DNA of 64,000 bases. It comes from Strigamia acuminata (taxonomy: Eukaryota; Arthropoda; Chilopoda; Geophilomorpha; Linotaeniidae). Each line of letters begins with the position of its first letter. Within the stretch, counting starts at the first letter, position 1. The notes under the pieces are model-generated. The model was not told where the DNA came from. It searched no databases and worked only from the letters and a program-made list of their open reading frames with translations. The translations under genes and the position numbers were made by a program. This document shows positions 38,620 through 51,600 of the stretch, piece after piece. The stretch covers positions 10,928,259 through 10,992,258 of the forward strand of contig OX442320.1 of assembly GCA_949358305.1 (NCBI GenBank), in the 5' to 3' direction.

Positions 38620-38735
38620 AAAACACAATTCATTTGGTGTTTTCTGATGTTGAAAAACAATTTTTTCCCCTTTTTTTTTGCCAAACTCAATATTCACACA
38701 TTTAGTGATAGACTTAAAGTATCGACATTTATTTG
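38620..38735 (-). pseudogene. Decayed copy of the DEG/ENaC terminal exon
   Basis: The minus strand again shows ILSLAKK preceded by a stop (TGA) where the conserved LGMS should be, with flanks resembling those of 39,000-39,090. It is a third, broken copy of the same exon end. Confidence 0.55.
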
Positions 38736-38996
38736 TGAATCGAAGAAAGGGAGCAAAATGGCTCAGTAAGGTACTGGATGATGTTTTTATTGCAATTAAA
38801 ATACGGAATAAGTTGCTTGTGATTTTTGTAAGAATTGCAAGAATTAGGTTGCATTACTTTATTTGATTTTGAGTCTAATTTCAGTAATTCCTATCAAATC
38901 TTTATGTGCAAATGAACAATTTTTAGAAAATTTAAGTAAATTTGTGAGGTAATGCTTTTATTTTTTTTCGATGCTGAAAACCCCATCCGAATGATA

Positions 38997-41900
38997 TTAT
39001 TGTTGGTGATGTTGAAAAATTAGGTTTTCTATTTTTCTTGCCACACTCAGTATTGACATACCTAGCGAAAAACTTAAAATATTTCCAATGTCACATATGA
39101 ACGAGATAATGTCATATTCAAGCCGGTCAATAAAAATTTGAATTTTGTTTGTTTCAAAAAAATGCCTTATTGCACTGGTCAGAAGTCTGTGACGTGAATG
39201 CCATGCCAAGCTAGAGTACTTAGATTCTTTGCAGGGAATGTGACATTGACATTCATCTTTAACATTTGTGTCGAGAAAAGTTTTTTTGTAGATAGAATCG
39301 GTCGTTTTCGCCGATTGAGAAGTGTTACACATGGGATATTGCAGTTGGTCTATGTACGGTAATCTGGGGAGAGAAAAATTTTGTTAGCTATGATCTAGTG
39401 GTTTGTGCATTTTACAAATCTGTTTTTGGTATTCAAAGTGAAATGTGTGTGCTCTGTTAATTACTATTAAATTGATCTGAAAGTTTCAGTCTAAAACAAT
39501 AGGACTCGATTGAATAAACACCAGACATCAACAAACACCAGACATCAACAAACACCAGACATCAACAAATGATAAAACTAAAAATTGGGGTACTTTGGCA
39601 ACAATTGGGGGGGGGGGAATGTTGGGGGTGTGAAACCTTTTATTTGGGGGAATAAATATTATGGGAGAATATGTTTTTAGTTGGGGGATTTTAAGTCTTT
39701 CTTGGGGGTGAAATGAATCAAAGATGGAGAGTGAATAATTTGTTGCCATAACAGTAACTAGAATTTGTGTGAAAGAAGTGAATAAATATTTTTTCTGATG
39801 TTTGATTTAGGAACTTTTTTATGACTGGGTGCATATACTGTATGACAATACAAAACATACCGGCATGTTAATTTTTCATTCAGTTTTTTGCGGTAACATT
39901 GCTTTTTGCACTGATAGAAATCGTTTGGTGGCATACATTTTCGTATTGGTGTATTTAAGCGGTCAAACTATTAATAAATTTAAAAAAATATTAGTCAGTT
40001 TATATTTTTGTAATTATTACAGTGACCAGGATTCAATCAATCAATCTTAGTTCAGACAACAAAGCTCGTACTACTCTGACTGGACCTTGTGGACCGGGCA
40101 CATTTTTTGGGGTCTAGGCTATCCCACATGACATTGTTTTTTATGCCAACCCAAATTTTCGAAAAAAAAATTTCTTTTGAATCAACAACTTATGTTTTAC
40201 AATATAGTTGAGAAATATAGTCGAGAATATATCCTGCAAAAATGTGGTTGAGGTTCATTTTATGATGAGTCTCGTGATTAATCATGGTCCTAAAAGTCTC
40301 TGGGTTTGTACGAAGTTAAAATGCAAGTTGAAGAAAAGACTAAACAAGTGTCAACCATGAAAATTGTGTATTCGCTGGAAGTTTTATTTTGTGTTTTATT
40401 TTGTAGAAGTTGTGACTTTTAGAAAGTCTAATTTCTGCAAGTGAGAATGATCTATTTTAAGACCATTCACACTTAGGGATTAGTTTTGTAGAAATCAGTG
40501 ACATTTTTACTAGGAGTAACTAATTCATCTCTACAAAAACGTAACTATACTCTTGTTCGAGTCAAGAAGGCTCCTAAATCTCATTGGTTGAGCCATTTTA
40601 CTGGTGTAATGATCCAAAAAATAGACTCAAATCAAAATTGCAATCGATGTACAGACATTGTAATTGATTGCTGAGGTAACAGCCAAAATTTCAAAATTGT
40701 CTGCTTTCCAGACAAAGCAACCAATAAATAGTAAAAATATGAGTTTTACATTTATATGTGCATAAAACTTTATTTCATAAATGGAAATAACATTTTTAAT
40801 AAGAAAAATTAAAGTTATATTACCAATTTGTACATACTTAGGTCAAGTGCACTCTTATTGTTATCTAATACGGAGTATTGTTTAATGTGAACCTTTATTA
40901 ATTTATAATAAAAAAAAAGAAGAATAATGTCTTCTTTAGTTAGGGTGGACAATTTTTCCCCATTGAACAAGTTCAGGACCTAGTCTCCTGAAATGTATCC
41001 TCATGGTTTTTTCTATTTCAATATTCATAGACAGAAGGTTTCTTTGCGATTGATTTTGACCCATACTCGCTTGTAAAACTGTATAAATGGCTTATTGAGT
41101 TTGGAACAAATTGATGTGTTTGACTAAAGTATGACATGTTCAAGTTTTCTCACCTTTATCATACGATACCCAACATGTACTTCGACGCCTTCTCCAAAGG
41201 GTAATAATCCACTTGAAGTCAAATCCAAATCTTGGTCTTCTCTTGTTGTTATGAAAAACTTAGATACATGACAATCAATTAACATGAAATTAAATGTCTG
41301 ATTGAGTTGCTTTTTTTACTTCGTAGTATTTGTCACACAACATCATTGTAGGAGCCTCGTACCATTTCATAAGCACTGTGGCTTGACCGTTGTATGGAGC
41401 TTCATCTAGAAAAAAAGAGTTTTGATTAAATTGTTATTCACTTATTGTCAGTAAAATCTATCAATCAATCAGTTAATGGGCATTTTGCATATTTTGCGGA
41501 CGATAAAATGCATTAGACCGTAAGATGTACTCCAAATTTATCAGTCAATTCTTAGAAAAAAAACTTTTTGAATGATAAGATGCATAGAACCAAAAGATTT
41601 AAAATTTTAAAATATAAAATTTAGAATTTAATTTTTTATTATTATTTTCATATTGCCCAAATTATTTTCATGGGAATGCCCGTATTATTTGCATGGAAAT
41701 GTCCGACTTATTTGCATGGGATTCCCCAGATTTGCCATAAGTTTGGATTACTCTGTATAAGACGCACTTCAGACCATAAGACACACACAATTTTTAGTCG
41801 AATTTTTTAAGTGCGTCTTAAGGTCTGCAAAATATCGTAATGTAAAATAATATTAAACAGAAGAAGTCAAAGGAAACTAAGTTAAATCGTGTAGATCGAA

Positions 41901-42654
41901 AAATGTCGAAAGCATTTTGTCTACAATTCTCGATACAATAAATTATTTAATTGAGGTGTTGATGGTAATAACAAGTTTGCTTCCAATACTGTGCCACTCC
42001 ATAGGAAGGTAGATAATAAGTAACTTTGGCAATAATTTACTGCAGCATGAATTTAAAGACATACCAATTAAGTAATGTGTACATGTTCCTCTTGTGGTGT
42101 TTATTTCAATGTCTGAAAACTGTACCTGCCATAAGGTAACATTTATAAGATGACTTTCTGGTAAGTTTCATAATCTTACTTACGAGATCATTTATGAATA
42201 GAACTTCTGTAGATGAAGATTGCTCCCATAGTTCTTCTATTGTGAGGTTTTCTCCTTTTAGATCTAGTAGGCTCAACATGTGAATGGGACAATCACTTTG
42301 ACTAAGATTATTTTCATCAGCATACATCTTCTCCAAATCAATGGTCGTCGGATTCGTTATTACGCAAGCTGTTATGTTTGGAAAGGTTACATTTGCTTCG
42401 TCCGCGACTGCAATGTTTACTCGTATGGGATATGCCATGTATGTCATCAATTTGAAATAGATCATGACCAGAAACAGAGAGGTGCAGCCGAGATAAACAA
42501 CCTTTTCCAATATGTTTTGAATACCGCTGCAAGGAATTGGCTGGTTTTCTTTCAGTAGGGATGAGAAATGCTCTTTAGTCTTTTGCAGATAATGCCATAC
42601 TTTGAAGTGAATTCTACTATTGTTCCGTGACGTTGCATAACGTTTTCGATAATT
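38997..42654 (-). CDS. DEG/ENaC unit 2, second half of exon 6 and exons 7-11
   Basis: After TM2 of unit 1 the frame runs through a basic linker (NYRKRYATSRNNSR) into a second N-terminal domain and TM1 (VVYLGCTSLFLVMIYF, about 42,440-42,520), then FPNITACVITNP. The following exons mirror unit 1: IEINTTRGTC (42,112-42,065), GQATVLMKWYEAP (41,405-41,320), SSGLLPFGEG (41,258-41,154), KCMPPNDFYQCKKQC (39,967-39,861), and the last exon from 39,363 with CQCHIPC and TM2 FSLGMSILSVA, ending at 38,997. Introns of this half (39,968-41,153 and 41,406-42,064) hold AT-rich sequence with nothing else recognised. Confidence 0.8.
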
Positions 42655-45600
42655 GATGATTAATGTGATCAAATCCAAAACTGAAAGTATCGACATCCCG
42701 AGGTAAAGGCCAATGTTTCCGGCTGCATCGATGATTAGATCGACAAATCCATAAGCAAATATTTCTTTGATGACTTCAATAACAGTTGATGCTGCTTCAT
42801 TTTCGTGTTCTGTCAACGGGGCATCTGATGTAGTAGATGTGTAGAATTTTATCTGGTTTTCTATTTGAGTGCACATTCGGTTGCACAAGCACTTTAATTC
42901 TGTGTTTAGTTTCCCTAGTTTTAGATGAATGCTAGTGTACAGTTCAACTGTATTAATGGAAGTATTGCATGTGTCGCCCGACTTTCCACTCATAAATGGC
43001 AATCTGAATAAACAATTATATTCAATTATATTAGTACTGTGTTTGTTCTCAAATTCATTTTAAATGGTTATTTCTGTGTGTAAAGTGATCCCTTACCTGC
43101 AAGGTTGTTGACTGAAAAAATCTTGAAGGCATTTCTCATGACATTTGATAAAATCCTTTTCGTCAATGCATGGATTATCAGATGTATTCAGAAATATAAA
43201 CTGTAATTACATACGTAAAAAAATAATCAAGATTTGCAATGTACCGTATACGCTGTACCACGAATCAAGGATTACATGGACATGTATCCATGTGTTATTT
43301 CCTTTTGATTCGTGGTTTTGTGTGTTGATTGGTAACTAAGGATGTTTGTTACTTGCATCCCAGAATACCGTGTGGCTATATATATTATATCGCGCCATTA
43401 ATGACAAAACACTCTGGACATGTTATCGTTAGTTCATGACTGTACTCTGTAGCCCGGACATAGGACGGATCCCAGGAAGTTGTCTGGATGTGAGATGGGA
43501 TGTTGCTTGTCGGGATGCTAAATCTGTTTTTTTTTTAACATTTTGACTATTTTTTCTAAGTTTTTACCTTTTCTGGTTGTTTCTTTTAACAAATATCATA
43601 AAGTGTATGTAATGTAACACCTTGGGGAAGATGGTAGGGCAATTAATCAAATGGTGATGGTAAATACCTTTTGTAAACTAAATTTCTTTCTTATTACTTC
43701 ATTTGAATTCACACCGATTGGTACATCAGATTTACCTGGAATAGGGCTTGACACCTGTAATTTTAATAAATTTTAATGTTTGAAATTTGCTTTTGTCATT
43801 GTAGTCAATATATTTACCAAAAGTGTGCCTGGGGGACAGAATTGTGGTCGATTGAACCACATTTTCAATTTGCCGTATAAATTTAGACCGGTAATATTTT
43901 CTAGAAAACACCAAATAACTCCGTAGTAGATGTTTATTGCAGTTAATGGTCGATCATAACTTACCAACCGTTATCACAGCGCAGTTTCCATATGTGGACA
44001 ATTCATTCCTTATTTTGATATTTGGTTTGTTCATTGATTTCTGTAAGAAGTCTGTTATTTTATATCTTAATTGCAAAAATGAATTGGGTTTTTCTTACCG
44101 AAATAAATTCAGTTTTGTTTATTACAGGATGATCAATATCCCATAATGCAGTCAAGTTGACATTTTCATTACGAACTAACCGGACTAGATTGTGCAGACA
44201 ATCATATGCATCTCTTGGTGTTGAGTGTAAAATATTTTTCCATGCGTATTGTTACGTGTGGGTTGGGGTGATCCACACACATAACAAATGCTAATTAATT
44301 TAGCAAAGACCTTGAAATCCTTTAGGTGAAATAATTGAGAGAACTGATTTATCATTTAAATAAATCTCTTTTATTCTATGGGACTTATTACAAACTTAAC
44401 AAAATCAAATGATAAACATAATCCTTTATTTTACATAAACATAAAGCAAGAAAGCAAGAATGATAATCAAATTATATCTCTATGAATTTGGAAAGGCGGG
44501 GTGGGACCAAGCGCTGTGTGCGCTGGTCCACAGAAGCCTTTACTTACCATGTTAACTGTTTGAGGCTCAGAACATTTCTGCCCTCTCAAACCCACTTAGC
44601 TCACCAGGTAAACTCTGGGTCCACCCCCGCTCTACTTGATTGATTAGTCCAGTTGCCCTGTGCATAATTAACACAGTGACAACTGGTGAGCGGATTTGGA
44701 AACTCCAGTGTGCCTAGTGAGAGCTTTCAGAATTAATTCTCTAAACAGAGCGTTTAGGCCCGCTGTCGTACAGCGAGGTCTGCGCTCGTAACAGCCCCCC
44801 CCTTTGAAAAATTTTGGTCTCCAAAATTCAAATTATTTCAAATGAAAATACCCCCAAATTTCTACTTCGAGATTATCATTTTCACTTCTAACTTTCAACA
44901 TCATTCTTGCTTTTCACAAAATTATTAACAGAATTTACGAGAATTGTTCTATTACCTTTATATCCCTCAATTCTTAGTTTAACAATACTTTTCTTGGAAA
45001 AGCCAATTACATAAAATTAAACTCTTCGTGTTTATTTATACACAAGAGAAAATCTAAAACAAAATTTTACACAAAATTATACCGATAACAATTGTAATTT
45101 CGATTTTTAATCTTCTTCGATTTCTTCAATTGTCACGTCCTCCTCGAAAGGTATTAGTTGATCTTTAATGATCTCCAACGCAATTCGGCTTCTTAAATCG
45201 TAAGGGAGCGCTGGAAGCATTAGGTCGCGGTCAACTAGATATCGGCGCACGAAATATAAGATGGTTGGGCCACAACTGTCCCCGTCCAGTTGGCCAATCG
45301 CCGGCGCTTCAAATGGGTGGAGTTGGTTGAGCTGGATGTTAAAACTCGCCAAACCATTTAACACAGCCTGCCATCTTATATCCTTCATCGTTAATGGGCC
45401 GCTTGGGTCGAACAGGGCCACCTCCGTCCTTGGGCGCGTAAAATCGACGATGGCCAGCTGCCAATGTTCGGGTATTCCCATCGGGATTACCCAAACCTTG
45501 TGAGTCGGTCTTGGATAAAATCCGTTCATTACAGCTCTTGCTTCATTATATTGCCGTCTGATCATGTACTGCACGGCAGCAGTTGGAAACGCGAAAACAC

Positions 45601-48600
45601 GTCGATAGGCCGGATCCGAAGTCACGATGTTTAGGTAATAATCGACAACCGAGTCGAAAACCCATGAATCCCGGCCCGGCATCAATCGCAGCAATGACGC
45701 CATTTCACCTGCTGTCACCACGATTTCCCGGTTTGGCGTCGTGAAGCATTCCATCCCCGAATTCACATCCGCAAATGTCGCGCTCCATTCTTGAATTTCC
45801 GTTTGCTGGCTCACCGTCAAGCCTACGCGATAAGTTCGCAAAGCCGACGGTAAGTCAACATCGGGATCGTTCCTGAATTTTCGCCTCATCAGCGCCTCCG
45901 CTCGCTGCTTTTTCTTTCGAATTTCTGCCTCCTTCAGCGCCAAATCCGTCTCCACACGCAACCACGCCGTGTAGCCGCTCCATCCCGGAGTTCCGGTCAA
46001 GTTCTTTTCCTTAGTTGCCGCCATGATGTTTTTTCGTTCCTGTCGAACTTCTCCTAATCGGCGTTCCTGCTGTTGTTTCGCTCGGACTTGCCTTTTTCTC
46101 ATGAATTTTAATCCCTTCTCCGACTCAAGAGCGATCTCCGTCCTTGCATCCAATCGTTTCGAAGCTTGCCGTCGATGACGTGAATTTCGTTTATGTTCGT
46201 ACTTCTTTAATTGGCGTGGCGTCATCATTGTTCGCTTATCCACTGTACCAACCGGAACTTTGTTTCGATCTGTAAATGGTCGCTCACACACAATTAAATC
46301 ATCAATTTCCCTAATCCTCGGCAACTGCTCAATTTCTTCGTCACGCAAGGGAAATTCGTTCTCTCGTCGGGTATACACTGTATGAAATATCTTCGATTCG
46401 TGCGACGCATTTGAATCCTCGTCCGAGTCACGCGCAATCTTCAAATTTTCCATTGCTGAAAAATTTTCTAAGTTAAAATCCAACTCAAAATTCAAACAAT
46501 TTCTAAGTCCAAATTCAATCCAAAATTCAACAGTTTAATTCACCTATCTCACTTTATCACTCGATCAGGTCGAGTTTGTTGGGTTGCAAACCCATTTTGA
46601 AGTGCTTAAATATTTGTTCCTGTGTTACGTGATTTATTGGTTACACAATTTCCGAGTATGTGTAACAAGTGTGTTGTAAATTAATGTCCCGATCCAGTGT
46701 TCAACCGATAATGATTTTTATCAATGCTTGTTATGTACCGCGGTTGAATATTCTCTCCTTTACAGCACACGTCCCTGATGTCGTCTGCTTGAAAAAGCGA
46801 TTTGTGTTTTATCCTTTTTCCTTGGTTTATCGATTATTAATGTCGGTGTTTTTTTACTTGCGATTGTAAAGGACAAATCATTGGAAACTTGACAATGATT
46901 TATCCTATGTTGTTAGAGAGTGCAAATAGCCTCTAACCGTGTATCACCTGATATTCTCACGAATAAAAGATGGCGCACGCATGTCGGTTTCGCGCACCGT
47001 TTCAACTGATGTTTCTTTTGATTTCGTTTGCAGAATTGCCGGGAATAACCTCACAAGTGGTAGCAGAGGCTGTGCGACGATAAGGCCAGCAGTTTTTGGG
47101 AGTTTTCCGGAACATTTCGAGACGAAACGAGTGCAGGACGTCGGCCGAGATCGTTGCAGACACGAATCGCCGGCGACGTGCGAAATAACTTCGCCAACTT
47201 TTTCAAATCGTCGGGATTGTGTGTGCGGACAGTACAACGGACTATTACGACAGTAAGCAGTGTCGAGATATTTATTTTCAGTGCGAAATAAGCACTTTTC
47301 CACGCCGTTACGAAGCAAATTTTCTTCGGCGGCCATTTTGGATTCGGCGGTGCAGCCGACGTAGCAACGACGTGTTTTCGGGCCGATACACGCCCAGACG
47401 CCAGCTTTTTGCCGAGACGACGATTATTCTCGCCGAAACAACGAGAATCAACGTCGATACGACGCATTTTCGCCCCGAATCAGGCGAAAATTACCGAAAA
47501 CGATCGGAAATCAGCAGTGGATCGCCGGTGGAGAACAAATCCTCACCAGCGGCCATTTTTGTTTGGATTTTCATCGCCGTCGACGGTGGAAACCAATTTC
47601 GAATGTCTCTGTACGCATAAGTCTGCGTACACGACAATATTTGACCGGAAAAGCCGTGTTTTGCACCCCGGAGTGCTACACGAAGGCGCGGACGGGCGCG
47701 ACGACGATTTTGGATCGTTTTTTCCCGCCTTGCACGGACGTGTGCGAGCGGTAGCGCGTCAGCCCCATTTCCGCGCACCGATAACGTCTAAACAACGTTC
47801 TACGTTGGACGGAAGCGATTGCGACGATCGGATCCCGCAATCCGCCCATCTTAACAACGCAAAAGTGTATTTACCATTTTGTCGTGAAACTCTGTTACAT
47901 TTAAGTTTTTGTTCGGGTTTCCCTCTTAGTATCGGTGCCACCCTACGTCCAGTCGGGCACGTGGCACTGTATTCTTGTCTGGGCTTGTTCACGGCCACCC
48001 AACCGATCCCGCGACCCCAGGTGGTCGGACGGAAGAGTTGGGGAACGACCAGTCAAGGTTTGCTCGCCGCTCTTATAGCGGTTTGCCCACGGGTGGAATT
48101 GTTTTTTCGCCTTCATTTTTGGTGGGTGACAAGTGTGCACTGTGTGATTTGTTTTGAGTGAAGTGTTTTGTGCGGAATAATTTCCGAATTTAGTGATTTT
48201 TCGTGCATCCTTCATTATTATTGTGCATTGTGTCGTCGTGATGTCAAAACACGACGACTATAAGGATATTAAAAAACTCGACGGCACGAACTATGCTACG
48301 TGGTCGGTGCAGGTCCAGCTGCTCCTCAAATACAACGGTGTTTGGGGCCACGTGGATGGTACGGAGAAAGAACCGCCTGACACCGCCACAGCAAAGGAGA
48401 AAAGGGACTTCAAAGTCCGAGAGGACAAAGCCATGTCAACCCTTTGCATGAGTTGCGCGGAACCTCAGCAAGTCATTGCCGTCTCTTGTCCCACTGCTGC
48501 AAAAGTCTGGGAAGCGTTAAAAGACGCTTATCAACCGACGACGAGGGCACGCCGCGCTCGACTGCGCCGTGACTTTTTGAACATGAAAATGTTAGAAGGC

Positions 48601-51600
48601 GAGGAAATGCTCGTTTTCACGGGGCGAGTCGATCGGAAGGTCACGGAATTAAAAGACGTGAAAATCGACGTCTCCGACGAGTTCCACGCTTTCCAGTATT
48701 TGGACCACTTACCCCCACAATATGAGAACATTAAACAGACAGCGTATCATTGGGAAGATGCTGAGTTCACGGCTAAAAACGTGAAAGAGAGGTTGCTTGG
48801 CGAATACAATCGCCTTTACGAATCAAGCAACGAATTCGGTGTCCTAACTCAACAAATGGACAATACTGCATTATTTGCCAAGCAAAAATGGAAACCACGT
48901 GGGAAACCTTCAACAGCTGCTGGGCCCTCACGGGGCACTTGTTTTAATTGTGGAGGGACGGGTCACTTCGCTAGAGAGTGCCCGTCGCCTCCAAAACAGC
49001 AAGGAGCTTTTGGGACTTTTCCTGCCGCTGCTGGTTCGCCGGCCCAATTAAATCGAGGAAGTGGACGTGGCAGGGGCCGTGGAAAAGGGCAACAGAGAGC
49101 AAATCTCACACAGCTGGACCCGTATGCGGATGAGCCCCACACTTTATACTCGGCAGTATTGGAGGAAAAACCTGCACAGCCATTATCCCTTGTGTCGCAC
49201 GGCAATTGTGATTCTCAATGGTACGTGGACACAGGGGCGACCGACCATTTCTCTTTCAACCGGAGTTGGTTCTCGGACTTTAGACCGCTGTCTAACTTCA
49301 GCGTACAACAAGGTGAAGGCAAATCGAAAATCGAAGGAGTCGGCAATGTTGTCATCACCACGCTTTATGGAACCCGACATAGGGACATTACTTTGAAGAA
49401 TGTTTTCTTCGCACCCAATTTTCGGAAGAATCTCATCTCACTTGGACGCACCGATGAGGCTGGGATGTGCACATTTGTCAAAAATGGGGAAATGTTTATT
49501 TATAAAGATAAGATCGAGGAACCATCGATTACGGCAGTTCGAACTTCGAATAGATTGTATAAAGTTAACTGTCGTATCGAGGTTGGGAATGTAAACACAG
49601 CTGCATTAACTGCGCAACAGAATGCGGCTGCTGTCCTCGACTTGATCAAATCATCTGTAAAGGATGAAAGATTTGTGCAACCGTTACTAACCATTTTAGA
49701 CTATAAGAACGCATTACTAAAAAGTTTGAGTAAGTCGGATAAAGGGACGTCCGCAGCTAATTTGAGTGCGCAAGTGAGCGAGAAAACGTCAGCGCCTGCG
49801 GCGATTAATTTGCCGAAAGCGGGGAATGAGGTTCAGACACCTCCTGTGAATATTCCCCAAGCTAATGCGACAGCGAAAGCTAACGGCGGAAACGCCGATG
49901 ATGTGAAAGTTAGAAACCAGGAGCGGCCCCAAACCATGGACACATGGCATTCGAGGATGGGCCATCTCAATGCTAAAGGCATTTCAAAATTAGAAAAGTC
50001 TGATGACGTATTTGGAATTAACCTGTCCACTAAGGAATTGTCTACCTGTGACGCATGTGCAACCGCCAAAAGCACGAGAGCAAGCTTTCCCCCTATAGTT
50101 GCGATTTCAACCAAAGGGATTTTAGACATTGTACACATGGATGTCTGGGGGAAATCACAGGGTCCTTCCTTAGGTGGGGCTAATTACTATTTTATTCTCG
50201 TGGACGACTATTCACGGTATATGTGGATAATTATGATGAAAACCAAAGGGGAGGTTTTGGGTCATTTCAAACGATGGCTAACTGAAGTGGAAAGAACGAC
50301 TTCTAAGAAAGTCAAATGTATTAAGACTGATAATGGCGGGGAATTTATTTCTCGGGATTGGGACACTTACGCTTCCAAGATAGGATTAAAATGCATTCGA
50401 ACAAATGCATATTCTCCGGAAATGAATTCCGTGGCTGAAAGGGCCAACCGTACAATTATTAGCGGGGTGAGGGCTTTGATGCTCGAGAACAGTTTCCCCT
50501 ATCCCCTTTGGGCTGAATTGGCGACTTCCATCGTCTACTTAAAGAATAGGTTTCCTCACCAGGGGATTGAAGGCAAAACACCTTACTCGATATTTTTCAA
50601 TAAGAAACTATCTTTACGACACATTAAATGCATTGGGTCGAAGACTTTTGTTCATGTTCCATCCCAGACTCGCAAAAGCAAATTGGAGGGTAGGGCATGG
50701 GCAGGAGCATTGGTTGGCTATGCCATCTCCACTAGGGGCTATAGGATCTGGGACCCTAAAACAAATCAAGTTTTTGCGTCAAAACACGTGCGGATCTTCG
50801 AGGACTCGTATTGGTACGAGATTGGGAAGAGATTACAGACTCCAGTTCGACAACCTCAAGGGGGATCCGAAGAATTTAAGAGTTTTGGCTACTCTTCCTC
50901 CGACACCGAGGAAGATGACGATGATTCCGTTGTCCCTGTTGGACAGCCACCACCCTTTATGCCACCTCCTATCCCACCGCCCATTCCGCCCCCTATTCCA
51001 CCTAGAACCCCAGGACCTGCTTTGAGACCAAATGTGCAGCGGACAATTGAGTTGCCTGCAATTGGAGTTGATCCTATTGGGGATGATGAGGAAATTGGTG
51101 GGGCGCAGGGTATTGATGGAGATAATCCAGTTGAAGAAATTGGTGGGGCGAAGGGGGATGATGAAAATTTCTTAAACGTTTATCCTGACGACGATGAGGA
51201 CCCAGATCTGGCACCCCCTCCTGGGGTACAAACTCGTCGTGGTTCGGGTAAAAAGGGAAAGGTGAAAGAGAAAGAAACCCCAGACCCAATGTTATTGCCG
51301 CTGGATATGACGAAATGGAGGAGAATCCAGTCTGTCCGGAAAGCCGGGGCAACGGCTGGAAAAGTTGACGTTGTTTATTTCTCGCCCAATGACGACAAGC
51401 TCAGAAGTCGAACTGATGTTGCACGGTGGTGCGATGGAGAAGGTTACGCATACGATCCGAACCTTTTCGACTTCAAAACGTTAGAAGGGGAGGAACCCTT
51501 ACCTTTTGCGGGGTTTTGTGCAGTTGAGCCCGACACCTACGAGGAGGCGATCGAGGGCATTAACAAACCCTACTGGGAAGGGGCCATGAAGGACGAGATA

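Noticed and set aside
40900-41150. Additional exon between 41,154 and 39,967 in unit 2
   Set aside because: A 51-codon open stretch exists on the minus strand, but exons 9 and 10 join directly in phase 0 and the total length already closes on the stop codon.
42106-42180. Exon 6 of the channel gene continuing to the stop at 42,106
   Set aside because: Splicing at the GTAAGA donor after 42,180 to the acceptor before 42,112 yields IEINTTRGTC, which matches the corresponding exon of unit 1, so the unspliced end is intronic.
43736-43754. 19-base micro-exon in the channel gene
   Set aside because: A GT at 43,735 would end it in phase 1, giving a stop in the next exon. Extending to the donor at 43,667 gives an 87-base phase-0 exon that matches the parallel exon of unit 2.
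45107-46453. Third ORF of the gypsy element as an envelope gene
   Set aside because: No signal peptide, membrane span, furin site or glycosylation pattern; a clear Ulp1-type catalytic domain is present instead.
47409-48161. 250-codon plus-strand ORF in the copia-2 leader
   Set aside because: No ATG-supported start of known family, composition follows the leader, and it overlaps other random frames. Treated as noncoding leader.
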